Below the pieces are notes generated by a model that searched no databases, was not told the DNA's origin, and saw only the letters and a program-made list of their open reading frames with translations. Source: Gliomastix tumulicola (Eukaryota > Ascomycota > Sordariomycetes > Hypocreales > Bionectriaceae). Taken from it: a DNA stretch of 64,000 nucleotides. Below, one piece after another: positions 1-10,800 of this stretch. Made by a program: the position numbers and the translations under genes. The first letter of the stretch is position 1, and the number at the start of each line of letters is the position of its first letter. The stretch spans positions 2,538,409 to 2,602,408 of the forward strand of contig BCHX01000005.1 in the NCBI GenBank assembly GCA_001599755.1, read 5' to 3'.

Positions 1-1
1 G

Positions 2-1280
2 CGAGGCAAACTGGTCATGGTTGAGGGTGCCCTCATTACAGGCGGTATCATGATTTCGTACTGGATTGACTTCGGTCTTTCGTTCGCTCCCGGTTCCGTT
101 GCTTGGCGGTTCCCATTGGCGTTCCAGATCGTCTTCTGCGTTCCGATCTTGTTCTTCGTCATGGGATTGCCCGAGTCGCCCCGTTGGCTGATCCTTAAGG
201 GCCGCGATGAAGAGGCCAAGGAGGTCATCGCTGCCATTGCTGATGTCGATGTGGGCGATAAATTCGTCGACAACGAGTTCAGGGCCATCAAGGAGACTGT
301 TGCTGAGATGAGCAAGGGCAAGTTCATTGACCTCTTTGCGCGCGATGAGATTCGCACCTTCCACCGAACCATTCTCGCCTACGTGAACCAGATGTTCCAG
401 CAGATCAGGTATGTCCCGACTCCATTTGTCTGTGAGCCAAGGCCGTCTCTGACAAGATTAGTGGCATCAACTTGATTACCTACTACGCCGCCGAGATCTA
501 TCGACAGATGGGCATGTCTCCGATGATGTCGCGACTGCTGGCTGCCCTCAACGGAACCGAGTACTTTATCGCGTCTTGGCCGGCTGTTTTCCTGGTTGAG
601 CGAGTGGGACGCCGAAAGCTCATGTTATTCGGTGCCGCCGGCCAAGCAGGAACCATGGCCATTCTCGCCGGTGTCAACTCCGTGGATGACAAGCAGTCTT
701 ACCAGATCGCCGGCATTGTCTTCCTCTTCGTGTTCAACACGTTCTTCGCCATCGGTTGGCTGGGCATGACATGGCTGTATCCTGCTGAGATCACACCTCT
801 CCGCACTCGCGCCCCGGCCAATGCCATGTCGACCAGCAGCAACTGGCTGTTCAACTTCCTCGTAAGTGATTCATTGGTCCTGATCGTGACAAAACCATGT
901 TTCCGGAGTCTGACTAGGCATCTCAGGTTGTCATGATCACGCCTGTTGCTTTTGAGAACATCAAGCACCACACCTACACCATCTTCGCCATCATCAACGC
1001 CATCATCGTCCCGAGCGTATACTTCTTCTTCCCTGAGACGGCATACCGATCTTTGGAGGAGATGGACACCATCTTCAGCAAGGTCAAGGGCCTGGGTGGC
1101 GCATTCACAATTGTCAAGCAGGCAAAGATCGAGCCGCACCGATACTCAAAGACGGGCGAACTCCTTGTCACCATTGACGAAGTCCATGAGAAGCAGCACG
1201 CTGAGGCTGCTGAGATAACAGGCCCGAGCTCGGATGAGGGAGGTGTAGACGGTCAGAAAGGAGGGTTCCAGTCCGTATAA
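2..1280 (+). CDS. MFS sugar transporter, 5' end outside window
   Basis: Sugar-porter member of the major facilitator superfamily, expected to carry a hexose or related sugar across the plasma membrane. The frame is open at the left edge, so the N-terminal half is missing. Exons read about 2-408, 462-861 and 927-1280; both introns are GT-AG (409-461 and 862-926) and keep the frame. Visible family marks are RGKLVM at the loop 4-5 position, the PESPRWL motif before the central loop, the RVGRRKLM loop, and a C-terminal PET(A)YRSLEEMD motif ending TM12. The tail after that motif is hydrophilic and ends without a sorting signal that I recognise. Substrate cannot be told from sequence. Family is certain; exact subfamily is not. 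Confidence 0.93.
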
Positions 1281-1822
1281 GGCGATTTGGGGGTCGAGAC
1301 GAGGCTTGCCACGTGCAAGCCCTCGGACTCGACAAGCTACAGAACAATGAGCGAGGAGTTAGTCTCGTCCGAGTTCGCCAACCTACCCTAGAGATCTACG
1401 TGATCAAGAACCTAGGCTCAATGCGCACCCCATTTCTCCTCTTTATATAACCGTTCGTCCACATGATTGAAGATGTATGCATGCGATGCGACTTACACCT
1501 AATCATACTGCCAACCGTGGCTTAAACGTCGCTCCACCTGCCGCCGGGACCCACAATAAATCAATGTCTGTCACTCCGTAGCGGGTGAAAGTGGAGCCTC
1601 CGCTGAGAAGGTCCCGAGAGCTAGGCTCGATATGAACGATTGGACATACTTCAACATGTCACTCTCCCTCTATTCATTCCTTGACATGTATTTTGCCAGG
1701 TAGACAGCCTCACACGGGGCTCTCTCTCTCACTCGTGGAAGTTTTTCGGGTAGCAGCAAGGGTTACATCCACTGCTCCCCCTCGCCTGGCCGTTGTCCTA
1801 GGCGTTGACATAACCCTCTGTG
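1281..1822. other. Intergenic, 3' flank of transporter
   Basis: Contains the transporter 3' flank. An AATAAAT-like element lies near 1555-1562 and could serve polyadenylation. No gene is supported. Confidence 0.4.
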
Positions 1823-2097
1823 TACCGCAACTGCACGCTGATCCCCGTCTCGCTCTCCTGCTCAAAGGAGGAGAACCTGCGGCGCCTGGTCACGCCCCAG
1901 AGGGCCGTGTTCAGCAAAGCTCACGGATCTGGAGCTGGTCGAGAGCATCCTGGAGACCGACGTTATCTATCAATGGCGGGATGAGCCGCGGGGATATGGA
2001 GCTTAACGTTCACGAGTCTAGATCTGCTGACGAGGCGGCACGGCGGATCTGTGACTATGTTCTAGAAGCTTGTCGGGATCCTGGACTAAAGAACTGA
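1823..2097 (+). pseudogene. Frameshifted remnant of a P-loop kinase-like gene (C-terminal part)
   Basis: Three consecutive reading frames together spell what looks like the C-terminal half of an AAA_33/P-loop nucleoside or small-molecule kinase family found in bacteria and fungi. Frame one (1823 to about 1916) gives TLIPVSLSCSKEENLRRL. A shift near 1916-1917 leads to KLTDLELVESILETDVIYQW, which reaches a stop (TAA) at 2004-2006. Another shift near 1999 gives ELNVHESRSADEAARRICDY and a stop at 2095-2097. The order (strand with VSLSC, ENLRRL helix, KLTD segment, final SADEAARR helix) matches my memory of the family. I could not find the Walker A half upstream. The changes look like indels rather than C-to-T mutation. 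An assembly error or an undetected intron are alternatives. Confidence 0.5.
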
Positions 2098-3565
2098 AAT
2101 GAAGATAAATTCAGTTTTAGATGTACCTTTGGAAAGCCTTGGTGCCTCTGGCTATAGAATGCGGCCTTGGCACGCACGGGTCTAGATTTCATTACTAGAC
2201 AAAGAACAGCTATGAAGGGCCAATGGAACAGCGTAGGCCAATAACATGCCAATTTCTCCTTTGTTTCCTTCCCATGTATGTATCAAGGCTTCTGGAAGAG
2301 TCCTGTCTCTAGAAGAGTATTGTCTCGAGCCGGGGGCCCTGCTGAAGAGGGAACTGAATTGTGAAAGGATGATTTGCTATGAAGTGTTGGTAGGTGTGAC
2401 GGAATGTTTTTCATTCTTTCGTCCTGTAATTTTTCTAAAAAAAATCTCGTTCTGTCGCATTGAATGTGCCAGTCTTATACTCATGAATTGAGTACCGCCA
2501 TTCCAAGGCCCGCGACGTGCCGTCCTCTAGGAAGACCTCGTTGCCCATAAACCAAGTGCATTTAGTGAGTGAGCCCCTGAGAATGCATGAAACATACGGG
2601 ATGCCGAAGCATCACCCCAGCAGACCATGCAATCGAGGGAGGGCGTTACAGGATCAACCGCTCCCTTACCGTGGACGAAATCCAACGGTATACAGGGTCA
2701 TGAGTAGCGCTGGAGGATCGTCAGGTATGAACACACGCGCACAGATCCTTCCGCCGCTTCTGTCTTCCCATGCTGGACGTGGGTGGTTACTCATCGTCTA
2801 GTGTCTGGCGTCCTCTGGTCAGCATGGTGCAGGACGCGTTCTCCAGCCATGTGCGATCCTCGAACGGTAGACAAGAAGGAACCATGTCTGCGAGACAGAC
2901 CAGGTCAGGCCGTACTACAGCAGCAAGATGTGCTGCCTCGGGTGCAACGAGGAGCGGCGGTGATACTGGCTGAGCAACCAGACCAGCGACGAGGTGTCAA
3001 CCGTTTGTCTGCTACGACACGCAAGTGTTGGCTTGGGCCAAGCAGCTTCCATGCTGAGCGACTTTAACTCGTAGAAGTGCAGTGCAGTATTCCCCGCTAA
3101 GCCGGCAGCCCCTCCCTCGCCTTGCGCTCTACCAACCAGTACCTGCCGCAACTTGTTACCCCGCCGAGTGGAACAACCTCCCCACTTGAGCTGCCTCAAA
3201 GCTCCTGGAACGCTCAAACCTCCGAGGCCGAAGTAAGGCAACCTGAGACGAATCGAGTCGTGACAAAGCAGGTTTCTGTCTTCATCATCAAACCATTGCG
3301 CGGCGTGACTTTCTTAGCAGGCGTGTTTGAAATACGAGCTGGCTCCAAAGCGCCATCCTCTTTGCATCGCACTTCGTGCCTTCCCCTTCTCCAACCCCTC
3401 ACTTCTGCTAACAAAGGAAACAACCAAATAATTACCCCGCCACTTCCGCGAGCACGCCCTGGATCGTCAAGCTACTACTTGTATTATATCCATCCCACCT
3501 TCAATCGCGACAATCGTCCATCCGTTGACAATTTCCATCAAGCAATCGATCAACAATAATTCATC
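2098..3565. other. Intergenic, no supported gene; 5' flank of epimerase
   Basis: About 1.5 kb with only short random-looking ORFs. The last 150 bases before the epimerase start are C/A-rich and free of other ATGs close to the start, as usual for a fungal 5' UTR. Nothing else is recognised. Confidence 0.5.
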
Positions 3566-4669
3566 ATGGTTGACCGACCCAACAAGCCCTCCGCTCTGGC
3601 TGCCACGCCCGGCCTGCAGCCTCAGCCCACCGTGACCCTCACCCACGGCAACAGCCGCGTCACGGCCGAGCTCCCCACCGGCGAGAGCATCGAGATTCTG
3701 CTGCACGGAGCTACCATCCTCAGCTGGATGGATGCCTCTGGCGACGAGAAGCTGTGGCTGAGCGACGCCGCCAAGCTCGACGGCTCCGGTGCCGCTCGAG
3801 GCGGCATCCCGCTCGTGTTTCCTGTGCGTTATCACGCGCGCCCTCCCTCAAGAAAGCTGATTAGCCCTGCTGACGACTTTGCCCGCTCCGTAGCTCTTCG
3901 GCACCTCAGACCACCCGCCCGTCGCCAAGCTCCCCCAGCACGGCTTCGCCCGCAACTCGCGCTGGGAGTTCCTCGGCAAGTCGACCACCGAGGGCTCCGC
4001 GTCCGCCGTCAAGCTCGACTTCGGCCTCTCGTCGGAGACCATCGACGACAAGATCAAGGCGCTGTGGCCGTACCGGTTCGGCCTGCTGTACAGCGTGACG
4101 CTCAACACGGACAGCCTCGGCACGACGCTCGTCATTACGAATGACGGCGACGAGCCGTTTGAGTTCCAGACGCTGCTGCACACATACTTCAGGGTCCAGG
4201 TGAGAGACAAACCACACAGCCAGGTCATACTATTCGTCGCTGGAGGTGCGCGAAGGCTAACGAAGGGCGGGGGGTGGTTTTCTTTGTCTAGGATATCGCC
4301 AACGTGCAGGTCGAGGGCCTCGAGGACGCCTCGTACATCGACAAGGTCGACGGCTTCAAGACCAAGACGCAGTCCGGCGTCGTCAGCTTCGCCGGCGAGA
4401 CCGACAGCATCTACAGCCCGGCCAAGGGCCCCGGCCACCCCCTCGTCATCACCGAGGGAGGCAAGACCAAGTTCCGCATCCTCCGCGAGAACCTGGACGA
4501 GGCCGTCGTCTTCAACCCCTGGATAGACAAGGCCAACGGCATGGGCGATTTCCAGCCCAAGGACGGCTGGAAGAACATGATCTGCGTCGAGCCCGGTACC
4601 GTCAACGGGTTCCAGAAGCTAGAGAAGGGCGATGCCTTCGAGGCCGCCCAGACCATCTATCTATCGTAA
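3566..4669 (+). CDS. Glucose-6-phosphate 1-epimerase (hexose-6-phosphate mutarotase)
   Basis: Aldose 1-epimerase superfamily, YMR099C type; interconverts alpha and beta anomers of glucose 6-phosphate in the cytosol. Exons 3566-3823, 3894-4199 and 4292-4669 with GT-AG introns give 367 codons' worth of span and a spliced 313-residue protein, close to the family length of about 300. Seen motifs: GGIPLVFP near residue 80, QHGFARNSRWEF (catalytic His region) near 100, LHTYFRVQ near 180, and CVEPG (catalytic Glu region) near 290. The gene is convergent with the DAHP synthase gene, 235 bases apart. The start ATG sits in TCATCATGG after a pyrimidine- and adenine-rich leader. No oddities. Confidence 0.94.
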
Positions 4670-4720
4670 GTAAAGTACGACTGTGGGCCGGCGAGTAGAG
4701 ATATCTAGATTCATTTTCAC

Positions 4721-4739
4721 CCAAGAGAGAGAGAGAGAG
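4721..4739. repeat. Short (GA)n run
   Basis: Dinucleotide GA run in the 3' flank of the epimerase gene, between the two convergent genes. Confidence 0.7.
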
Positions 4740-4904
4740 CATCGCTCTAAATCCAGCTGCTTTTATGATTGATAGGTATCCTTGCATAACTTTTGTGTCT
4801 CGCATTTTGAGCCGCTTTCTCGGGGAAATCCAACCTCCTTTTTATGATGCAAAAAGGTCCAAATCCTCTCGAACTCCCATAGTATCCTTGGGAAGTTCGA
4901 GGAC

Positions 4905-6446
4905 TCACTTCGTCCCTGACTGAGAAAGGTGATCTGCCACTAGGAACGCCAGTTCCAGAGCTTGCTTCTCGTTCAGTCGGGGGTCGCAGAACGAGGTGTA
5001 GTTTGTAGAAAGATCATCCTCGTCGAGGCCCTCGCTCCCGCCCAAGCACTCAGTGACAGCATCGCCAGTGAGCTCAAGATGCACACCGCCGAGGTAACTG
5101 CCCTGCTCCTTGTGGATCTCAAGCGTGGACTGGAGCTCCGAGTAGATGTCGTTGAACTTGCGCGTCTTGATGCCCGCCGGTGTCGACACGGTGTTCCCGT
5201 GCATCGGGTCGCACTGCCAGACGACGGTGCGCGCGTAGTCGGAGTCCTCGACGGCACGGATGTGCCTGGGCAGGAGGTCGCGGACCTTGGACGCGCCGTA
5301 TCTCGTGATGAGCGTGATCTTGCCGGGCTCGCGGTCCGGGTTGAGGGTGCGCAGGAGGTCGAGGATGTCCTCGAGGGGCGTCGTCGGTCCGACCTTGACG
5401 CCAATGGGGTTAGCAATGCCGCGGAAGAACTCGACGTGCGCGTGGTCAATCTGCCGCGTGCGGTCGCCGATCCAGATGAAGTGCGCCGAGGTATCGTAGT
5501 ACGCCTTGCTCGGCTTCGCAGCGCCGCCCGACGCGGCGTCCGGCGACGGGGACCGCACGGGCGTCGCGAAGCCGTTGCCGGCCGAGGAGGACATGAGCGG
5601 CGGCGGCGGCGTCTCGAGCAGCCGGGTCAGCGCCTGCTCGTACTCGAGCAGCAGGCCCTCGTGCGAGGTGAAGAGCTCGACGGACTCGAGCCCGGACTGG
5701 CGCGAGTTGATGACCTGGAGGAAGCGCAGCGTGCCCTGGATGCTGCTGGCGATGGCCGAGTACTTCTCCTTGAGGGCCGGGTCGCGGACGTGGCCGAGGC
5801 CCCAGTCCAGCGGGCGGTGCAGGTCCGCGATGCCGCTGGCGATGCTGGTGCGGATGTAGTTGAGCGTGGCAGCCGAGTAGTGGTAGGCTCTGTTGCGACT
5901 GTCAGTTCGCTGGTGACTTCTTCGTTATAATACTAAGTAAGCTAGTACAGGTAGCAAGTAAACTCACTTGACCAATCTCTGAGGATCCAGCTCCCGCTCA
6001 TTCACATGGTACCCGTTCAGGATATCCCCCCTGAAGCTCGGCATCTCCCGCCCGTCGACAACCTCCGTCGGGCTGCTCCGCGGCTTCGCGTACTGGCCCG
6101 CCATGCGCCCGATGCGCACGATCCGCTTGCCCGACCCCCAGATCAGCACGAGGCTCATCTGCAGCAGCAGCTTGATCTTGGACTCGATGGCGCCCTGCTC
6201 GCAGTAGTCGAACAGCTCGGCGCAGTCGCCGCCCTGCAGCAGGAAGGCGTTGCCCGCCGCGACGTCGCGCAGGTTCGCCTTGAGCCGCTGGATCTCGTGC
6301 GGGTGCACGATGGGCGGCATCCGGCTGAGCTCGTCGACGGCCGCCGTCACCTTGGACGGGTCTGGGTAGGCGGGCGCCTGCTTGATGGGCTTTGCGCGCC
6401 AGGAGGAGGGCTCCCAGGGAGCGGCTGGTGATGATGCTGCGGCCAT
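4905..6446 (-). CDS. Class II 3-deoxy-D-arabino-heptulosonate-7-phosphate synthase
   Basis: First enzyme of the shikimate pathway: condenses phosphoenolpyruvate and erythrose 4-phosphate. This is the plant/bacterial-like class II enzyme found in filamentous fungi beside class I paralogues. Exons are 6446-5968 and 5889-4905 with one GT-AG intron; the spliced protein has 487 residues, normal for the class. Seen: WEPSSWRAKP at the N-terminus, FLLQGGDCAELF near 85, RIGRMAGQYAKPRS near 120, FRGDILNGYH near 150, DWGLGHVRD near 195, FIWIGDRTRQ near 305, GVKVGPT near 335, ITRYG near 365 and the CDPMHGNT metal-binding region near 395. The frame stays open upstream of this ATG as far as another ATG near 6713, adding an Arg/Ser-rich stretch; I chose 6446 because the family similarity begins there. 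Shares a 592-base divergent promoter region with the HYPK-like gene. Confidence 0.95.
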
Positions 6447-7038
6447 GGTGCTGCTGCTGCTGCTGCTGCTACTGCTACTGTATCGTCTTGTTCTTGTTCT
6501 TCTTGTTCTTCTTTGCAGGTCTGGCTTGAAGCTGGTCACACGGTATCTCTGGTGAGAGAGAGAGCTGGTCGTGGAGTTGAGCTGCCGTCGAAGAGGCTGG
6601 TGCTGGTGCCCCCAAATAAAGAAAACGGCGGCGGTGGAGCGAGGGCGACAGCGGAAGAGATGAGTCAGTGGGCGACACTCACTAACACGAGACAGGAGGA
6701 GCTGAGGGCACATATCCCTCCGAGATTACTGTCTTTGATTAATACGGTATCATGCAGTTATAGCACGTGTATATCGAAGGATCGGCCGTCCCCGTCCTGC
6801 AAAGGAGCTCGTCATTCGTTTCTTCTTCCCCAGATTCAGGGTGTGCTGGTTGGGGCCATCCTAACTAAGTCGATTGATTGGCCAATCCCGAGCGGGCGTT
6901 AGGCAATGAGGGGCAGCAGCTCGAAATCCTTCCAACCACCAAAATCATCAGTCACACATAATCCACCATATAACTAACTAATACTAGTAATTACACACCA
7001 CCTCCAACCAGCCCAACCACCCCGAGACAGCCCGAAAC
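6447..7038. promoter_or_regulatory. Shared divergent upstream region (DAHP synthase / HYPK-like)
   Basis: The 592 bases hold the leaders and promoters of two divergent genes. CT-rich and GA-rich tracts are visible around 6500-6560. No classical TATA box is convincing. Confidence 0.5.
6449..6480. repeat. CTG/CTA trinucleotide run upstream of DAHP synthase ATG
   Basis: Triplet run immediately upstream of the DAHP synthase start. In the upstream in-frame extension it would code for a run of ten serines. Confidence 0.75.
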
Positions 7039-7452
7039 ATGGCCGACAAGCAGCCTCCCACTGTCCGCGAGGGCGCCACGACAGGCGACATCGAAGAGGA
7101 CGTCCCCGCCACAGCCGCCAAGTCCGCCGAGGACCGCAAGGCCGCCGCCGCCCTCTCGAGCCTCGACTCGACCACCGCCGACGACGCCGCAGCCTCGCGC
7201 AACGTCGACCAGGACGCCGTCCACAAGGCCATCCAGCACCTCGACGCTCTTTCCGGTGCCGACATCGCCGCTGCCACGGCCTCCGCCTTGGGTGTCCCCC
7301 TGTCCGTCCCGAAGCACGTCAAGATCGATGCGGCCGATGTCGACCTCCTCGTCGACCAGCTGGATCTGCCCAAGCCCAAGGCCACCGACCTTCTCCGAGC
7401 CCACGATGGCGATGCCGTCCAGGCGCTGACCGCCTACGTCACGACGATATAA
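7039..7452 (+). CDS. HYPK-like UBA-domain protein (NatA / nascent-chain associated)
   Basis: 137-residue intronless gene. The N-terminal half is acidic and low-complexity; the C-terminal part (about residues 95-137, VDLLVDQLDLPKPKATDLLR) is a UBA-like domain of the type in HYPK and in the alpha subunit of the nascent polypeptide-associated complex. HYPK proteins bind and regulate the NatA N-terminal acetyltransferase at the ribosome. The helix before the UBA (residues 55-80) would match the part that contacts the NatA catalytic subunit. Assignment rests on size, acidic N-terminus and the UBA signature. An unrelated small UBA protein is the alternative. Confidence 0.8.
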   Translation: MADKQPPTVREGATTGDIEEDVPATAAKSAEDRKAAAALSSLDSTTADDAAASRNVDQDAVHKAIQHLDALSGADIAAATASALGVPLSVPKHVKIDAADVDLLVDQLDLPKPKATDLLRAHDGDAVQALTAYVTTI

Positions 7453-7806
7453 AATTGGCATGAGACTGTACGACCTTAATACTAGGAGGGAGCAGCAGCG
7501 TCGTTAAACAAACACACACGACCGTCACGACCCCGAGCACAACAGCGTCAGGAAAACATCTCGTCTTGATGTGTACAGTGCTAGCATACAGAAAGCCATG
7601 AAATCTTACACAACGCCCAAAAAAACTCCGCCGCAACCAATCTCCAGCCATGTCATAGAAAGGACCCCAAGCCCCTACCGACGCCATTTCCGATTCCATA
7701 TAGTGTAAACAGACAGACCCCTAGCTGGTGTGTCCGCTTCGCGGGGTATCAGATGCAAACGAGCATGGTTATAGCTCGGGATATTATAGATTCATGAATA
7801 ATACCA
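7453..7806. other. Convergent intergenic region
   Basis: Contains the 3' flanks of the HYPK-like and BRCT genes, which converge here. No gene is seen. Confidence 0.5.
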
Positions 7807-10800
7807 TCATGCCCACGACTTGGCCAGTGGGCTTCCAATCTTGGGCGCAAACTGAAGGCTCTTGCGTCGAGCCGACATGAGCCTCATCATAACATGGTCC
7901 TCTGCATCCCTACTGAGCGGACCCTTAGAAAGCACAAGCCGCGAGCTCGCTTTCGGCGGGCAGGTCCGGGTCATCACGGCCTGCTTCGTTGGCGAGTCCT
8001 CCGTATCATCCCCGTTACTGCCATCTGGCGTCTCGGGAAGCTCCGCCGCGTACCTCGAGACAGCCTCCGGTGCCGGGGTCTTGGGGACCGGTGTCAGGAT
8101 GAACTGGGACCACTCGATATCGTCATCTTCCGGGCTGTGATCCGATGGCGTGTGCATCCACAGGGTGCTTTGCCGGCGATCCCTGGGCGTCTTCGGCGCA
8201 GACTGCCAGCCCTGACCATCACTCGCGCCACCTGTGCTTTGGCCCTTTGAGGCGTTGTTGACCAATGTTCCGTTCATGTTGGCGAGGGCCTTAGGCTCCA
8301 TACTCTTGCGGCGTCGCGCGCCGCCTCGCGGAACGAGGCTGGTGTCGAAGTAGTAAGGGGCCTCGTCCAGCCATTCATTCTCACGCTCACAGTCGAGGAC
8401 CCAGCTGACTCCGACGCACTGCACCACTCCATTGCTACGGCGCACCTTCTCAAGAGTCCGCTTGCCGCCGTCCTTGAAGACCACGTGAGTGATGCCAACC
8501 TTATTGGAAGACGACTCTTCATTTGTTGAGCCATCGGGGTTCCAGTGCCACGTCTTGACGCACCGGGCGCCCATGTTGGTCAGAAGCTCAACAAAGATCC
8601 CACTGGCATCGGCGCCCTCCTTAGTATGCACATCGACGTGAACCACGGCGCCTCGTAGCAAAGCCGGGTTGAGGTCCTTGCGCGGTGTTCGGGCGGGACT
8701 TCCAATGGTCGACAGGAGATCAGCATTGCTCGCGTCAGCACCTCCGGGAGTCACGGGCGTCGGGGTTGTCCTATTACCAAGGGCTTTTCCAGGCGAGCGG
8801 AAAAGCTGGCCAGTGCCTGACGCAGAGGCAGTAGGCCGCTTAGGCGCAACTCGAGAAGCACTGAAGCTACGCTTCTTCAGAGGACTCGGGGTAGGCTCGG
8901 CCGCAGGCTTGAGCGGGACCTTGGTTGTTGTGTGGAAGTACTTCTGCTGTACAGGTCGAATCGGCGTCACGGGTGCGTGTCTCTGCTCCTCCATTCGTGG
9001 ATCAACAGGGATGTCGTTCTCGTCAGCATACTCCTGGCTGGCGTCGGAAAGAGTATCGTCTTGGACAGATGGAACCTTAGGCTCCATGAGAGACAACTCA
9101 TTGGCCTCATTGACCAAGTCGATGTCCTCGTCGACCATCATAACATCGTCAAAGATCGGATCCTCCACCTCGCTTCCCGCAAGCTGTTCCTGCTGATCGG
9201 TCTTCTCACTCTCCTCTGGACGGCCTCCGTCGTAGCTGACGTGCATCTCATCCTCGAAAAAGTTCACATCGACTGGCGACATGCTGGGTACGGCGTCCTT
9301 GGAAGCCTGGGCCACACTTTCAAGAGGCGCTGCAGGCTCGCCAAGCATCTTCCCGCCCGGGTTTTTCGCAGGGCTAGTGGCGGACCATGCACCAAATTGC
9401 TCTGCCAGAGCTGTGAATCCCAGAGTCGACCTCCTGTTGCCCTGTGAGACGGCGAGGGATGCGGTCGTTGGCGTTGCCATTGTCTGTAAATGGCTATCGT
9501 CATCCTCATCAGAGTCCATGCCATTACCATACTCAAGGTCCTTCTCCCGAAGCTCAAACGATGGGTTTGACTCAGGCGCAAGTACCTGGTTTGATGACTT
9601 CTTTGAGCTCTTGACGGGGCTCGGCGTTGGCGTGACACCTCGGGTTTGCACAACTATCTCCTCGGCGATAGGCTCGTCTATGTCAGACTTCGATGCTTCG
9701 TTCATGTCCTTCGAAACCGGACTGCCGTTGGGCTCGTTGACGGGCATCTCGCTGGACTCAGTGACAACTTGATCCATGACGGGCGCTGCAGCTGAGATGC
9801 TTGCTGAATCTTCTTCGTCATCGAACAGATCGGTATCATCGTCTGGGTCAGCATCGCGAGGCAGCACTGCCGAAAGGCGACCAGAGAAGTGAATCTTCGC
9901 AATAGGCTTCATGAAAAGCTCATCGGCCTCATCTTCGGACATGCCGTTCGAGGCATCTTCCTCAGAGAGAAGTTTGTCAGAGGGCCGGAGCTTCTGAGCA
10001 GACTCAGGATCATTACTGTCCTGTCGCCCGCGCGGCGAGCCCTGCAGATGGTCTGAGCCGGCTGCTCGGCTCTCTAGCAGTGGCTTCAGGCCGGGCATTG
10101 CGCGCTTAGCCGGTGATTGGAGCAAAGACGCCTTGAAACCCGGCTGAGGTTGATGAGACGTCTGCGCCAGGCCAAGCTGTAGGCCTTTGATTGGAGAGGG
10201 TGGCCTCTTTGCTGAGGATTGCAGGAGGGAGCTCTTGAATGGAGTTGGAGCTTCTGATCCGGTGACTTTGTTTGTCGACTTGAGTGCGGAGCCGGGAAAG
10301 GAAATAGGGCCAATTTTTCGAGCAGGAGACTTCATCGTGTCTTTGAATGGAGATGCTGGCATTCTTCTAGCTGGAGACGCCAATGACGTGAGACCAAGAT
10401 TCGGAGGGTTGAGAATGGCTTCGTTGACCTGCATCGTGCTGTCTGGGTCCGCAACGTCGGTCTCCTGCGGTTCATCAGAATCAAGTGAAGTGTGGCACTT
10501 GCTTGGGGGTTTGACGGGACTCTTCTGCAGCTGCTTGACGGTGGGTGTATAGCCACTTCCGGCGAGCTCGTCCTCGGACTCATAATCCCGACAGACAAGC
10601 ACTTGGGTCACCTTTTTAGGACTCAGAGGTTTCTTGTCGCCAGATGCAGGCTTCTGTGTGGATGGTTTTGAGGCAGGTGCAGGGCCTCGTTTCTTCGCTG
10701 GACGAGCCCTGAGGCCCGTAGCTACTGTCTCCTTTTTGGATGTCGGCTCGACGTTCTCTTTGTCCGGCTCCTGGAACTTGACAGACTTCTTCATGGTTGG

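Noticed and set aside
2587..2703. Short frame containing RYRINRSLTVDEIQRYTGS
   Set aside because: Looks protein-like but only 38 codons, no splice partners found and no family recognised.
4962..5930. Long plus-strand ORF (about 322 codons)
   Set aside because: Lies antisense to DAHP synthase; composition (Arg/Val/Glu/Ala-rich) is that of the complement of GC-rich codons and no domain is seen.
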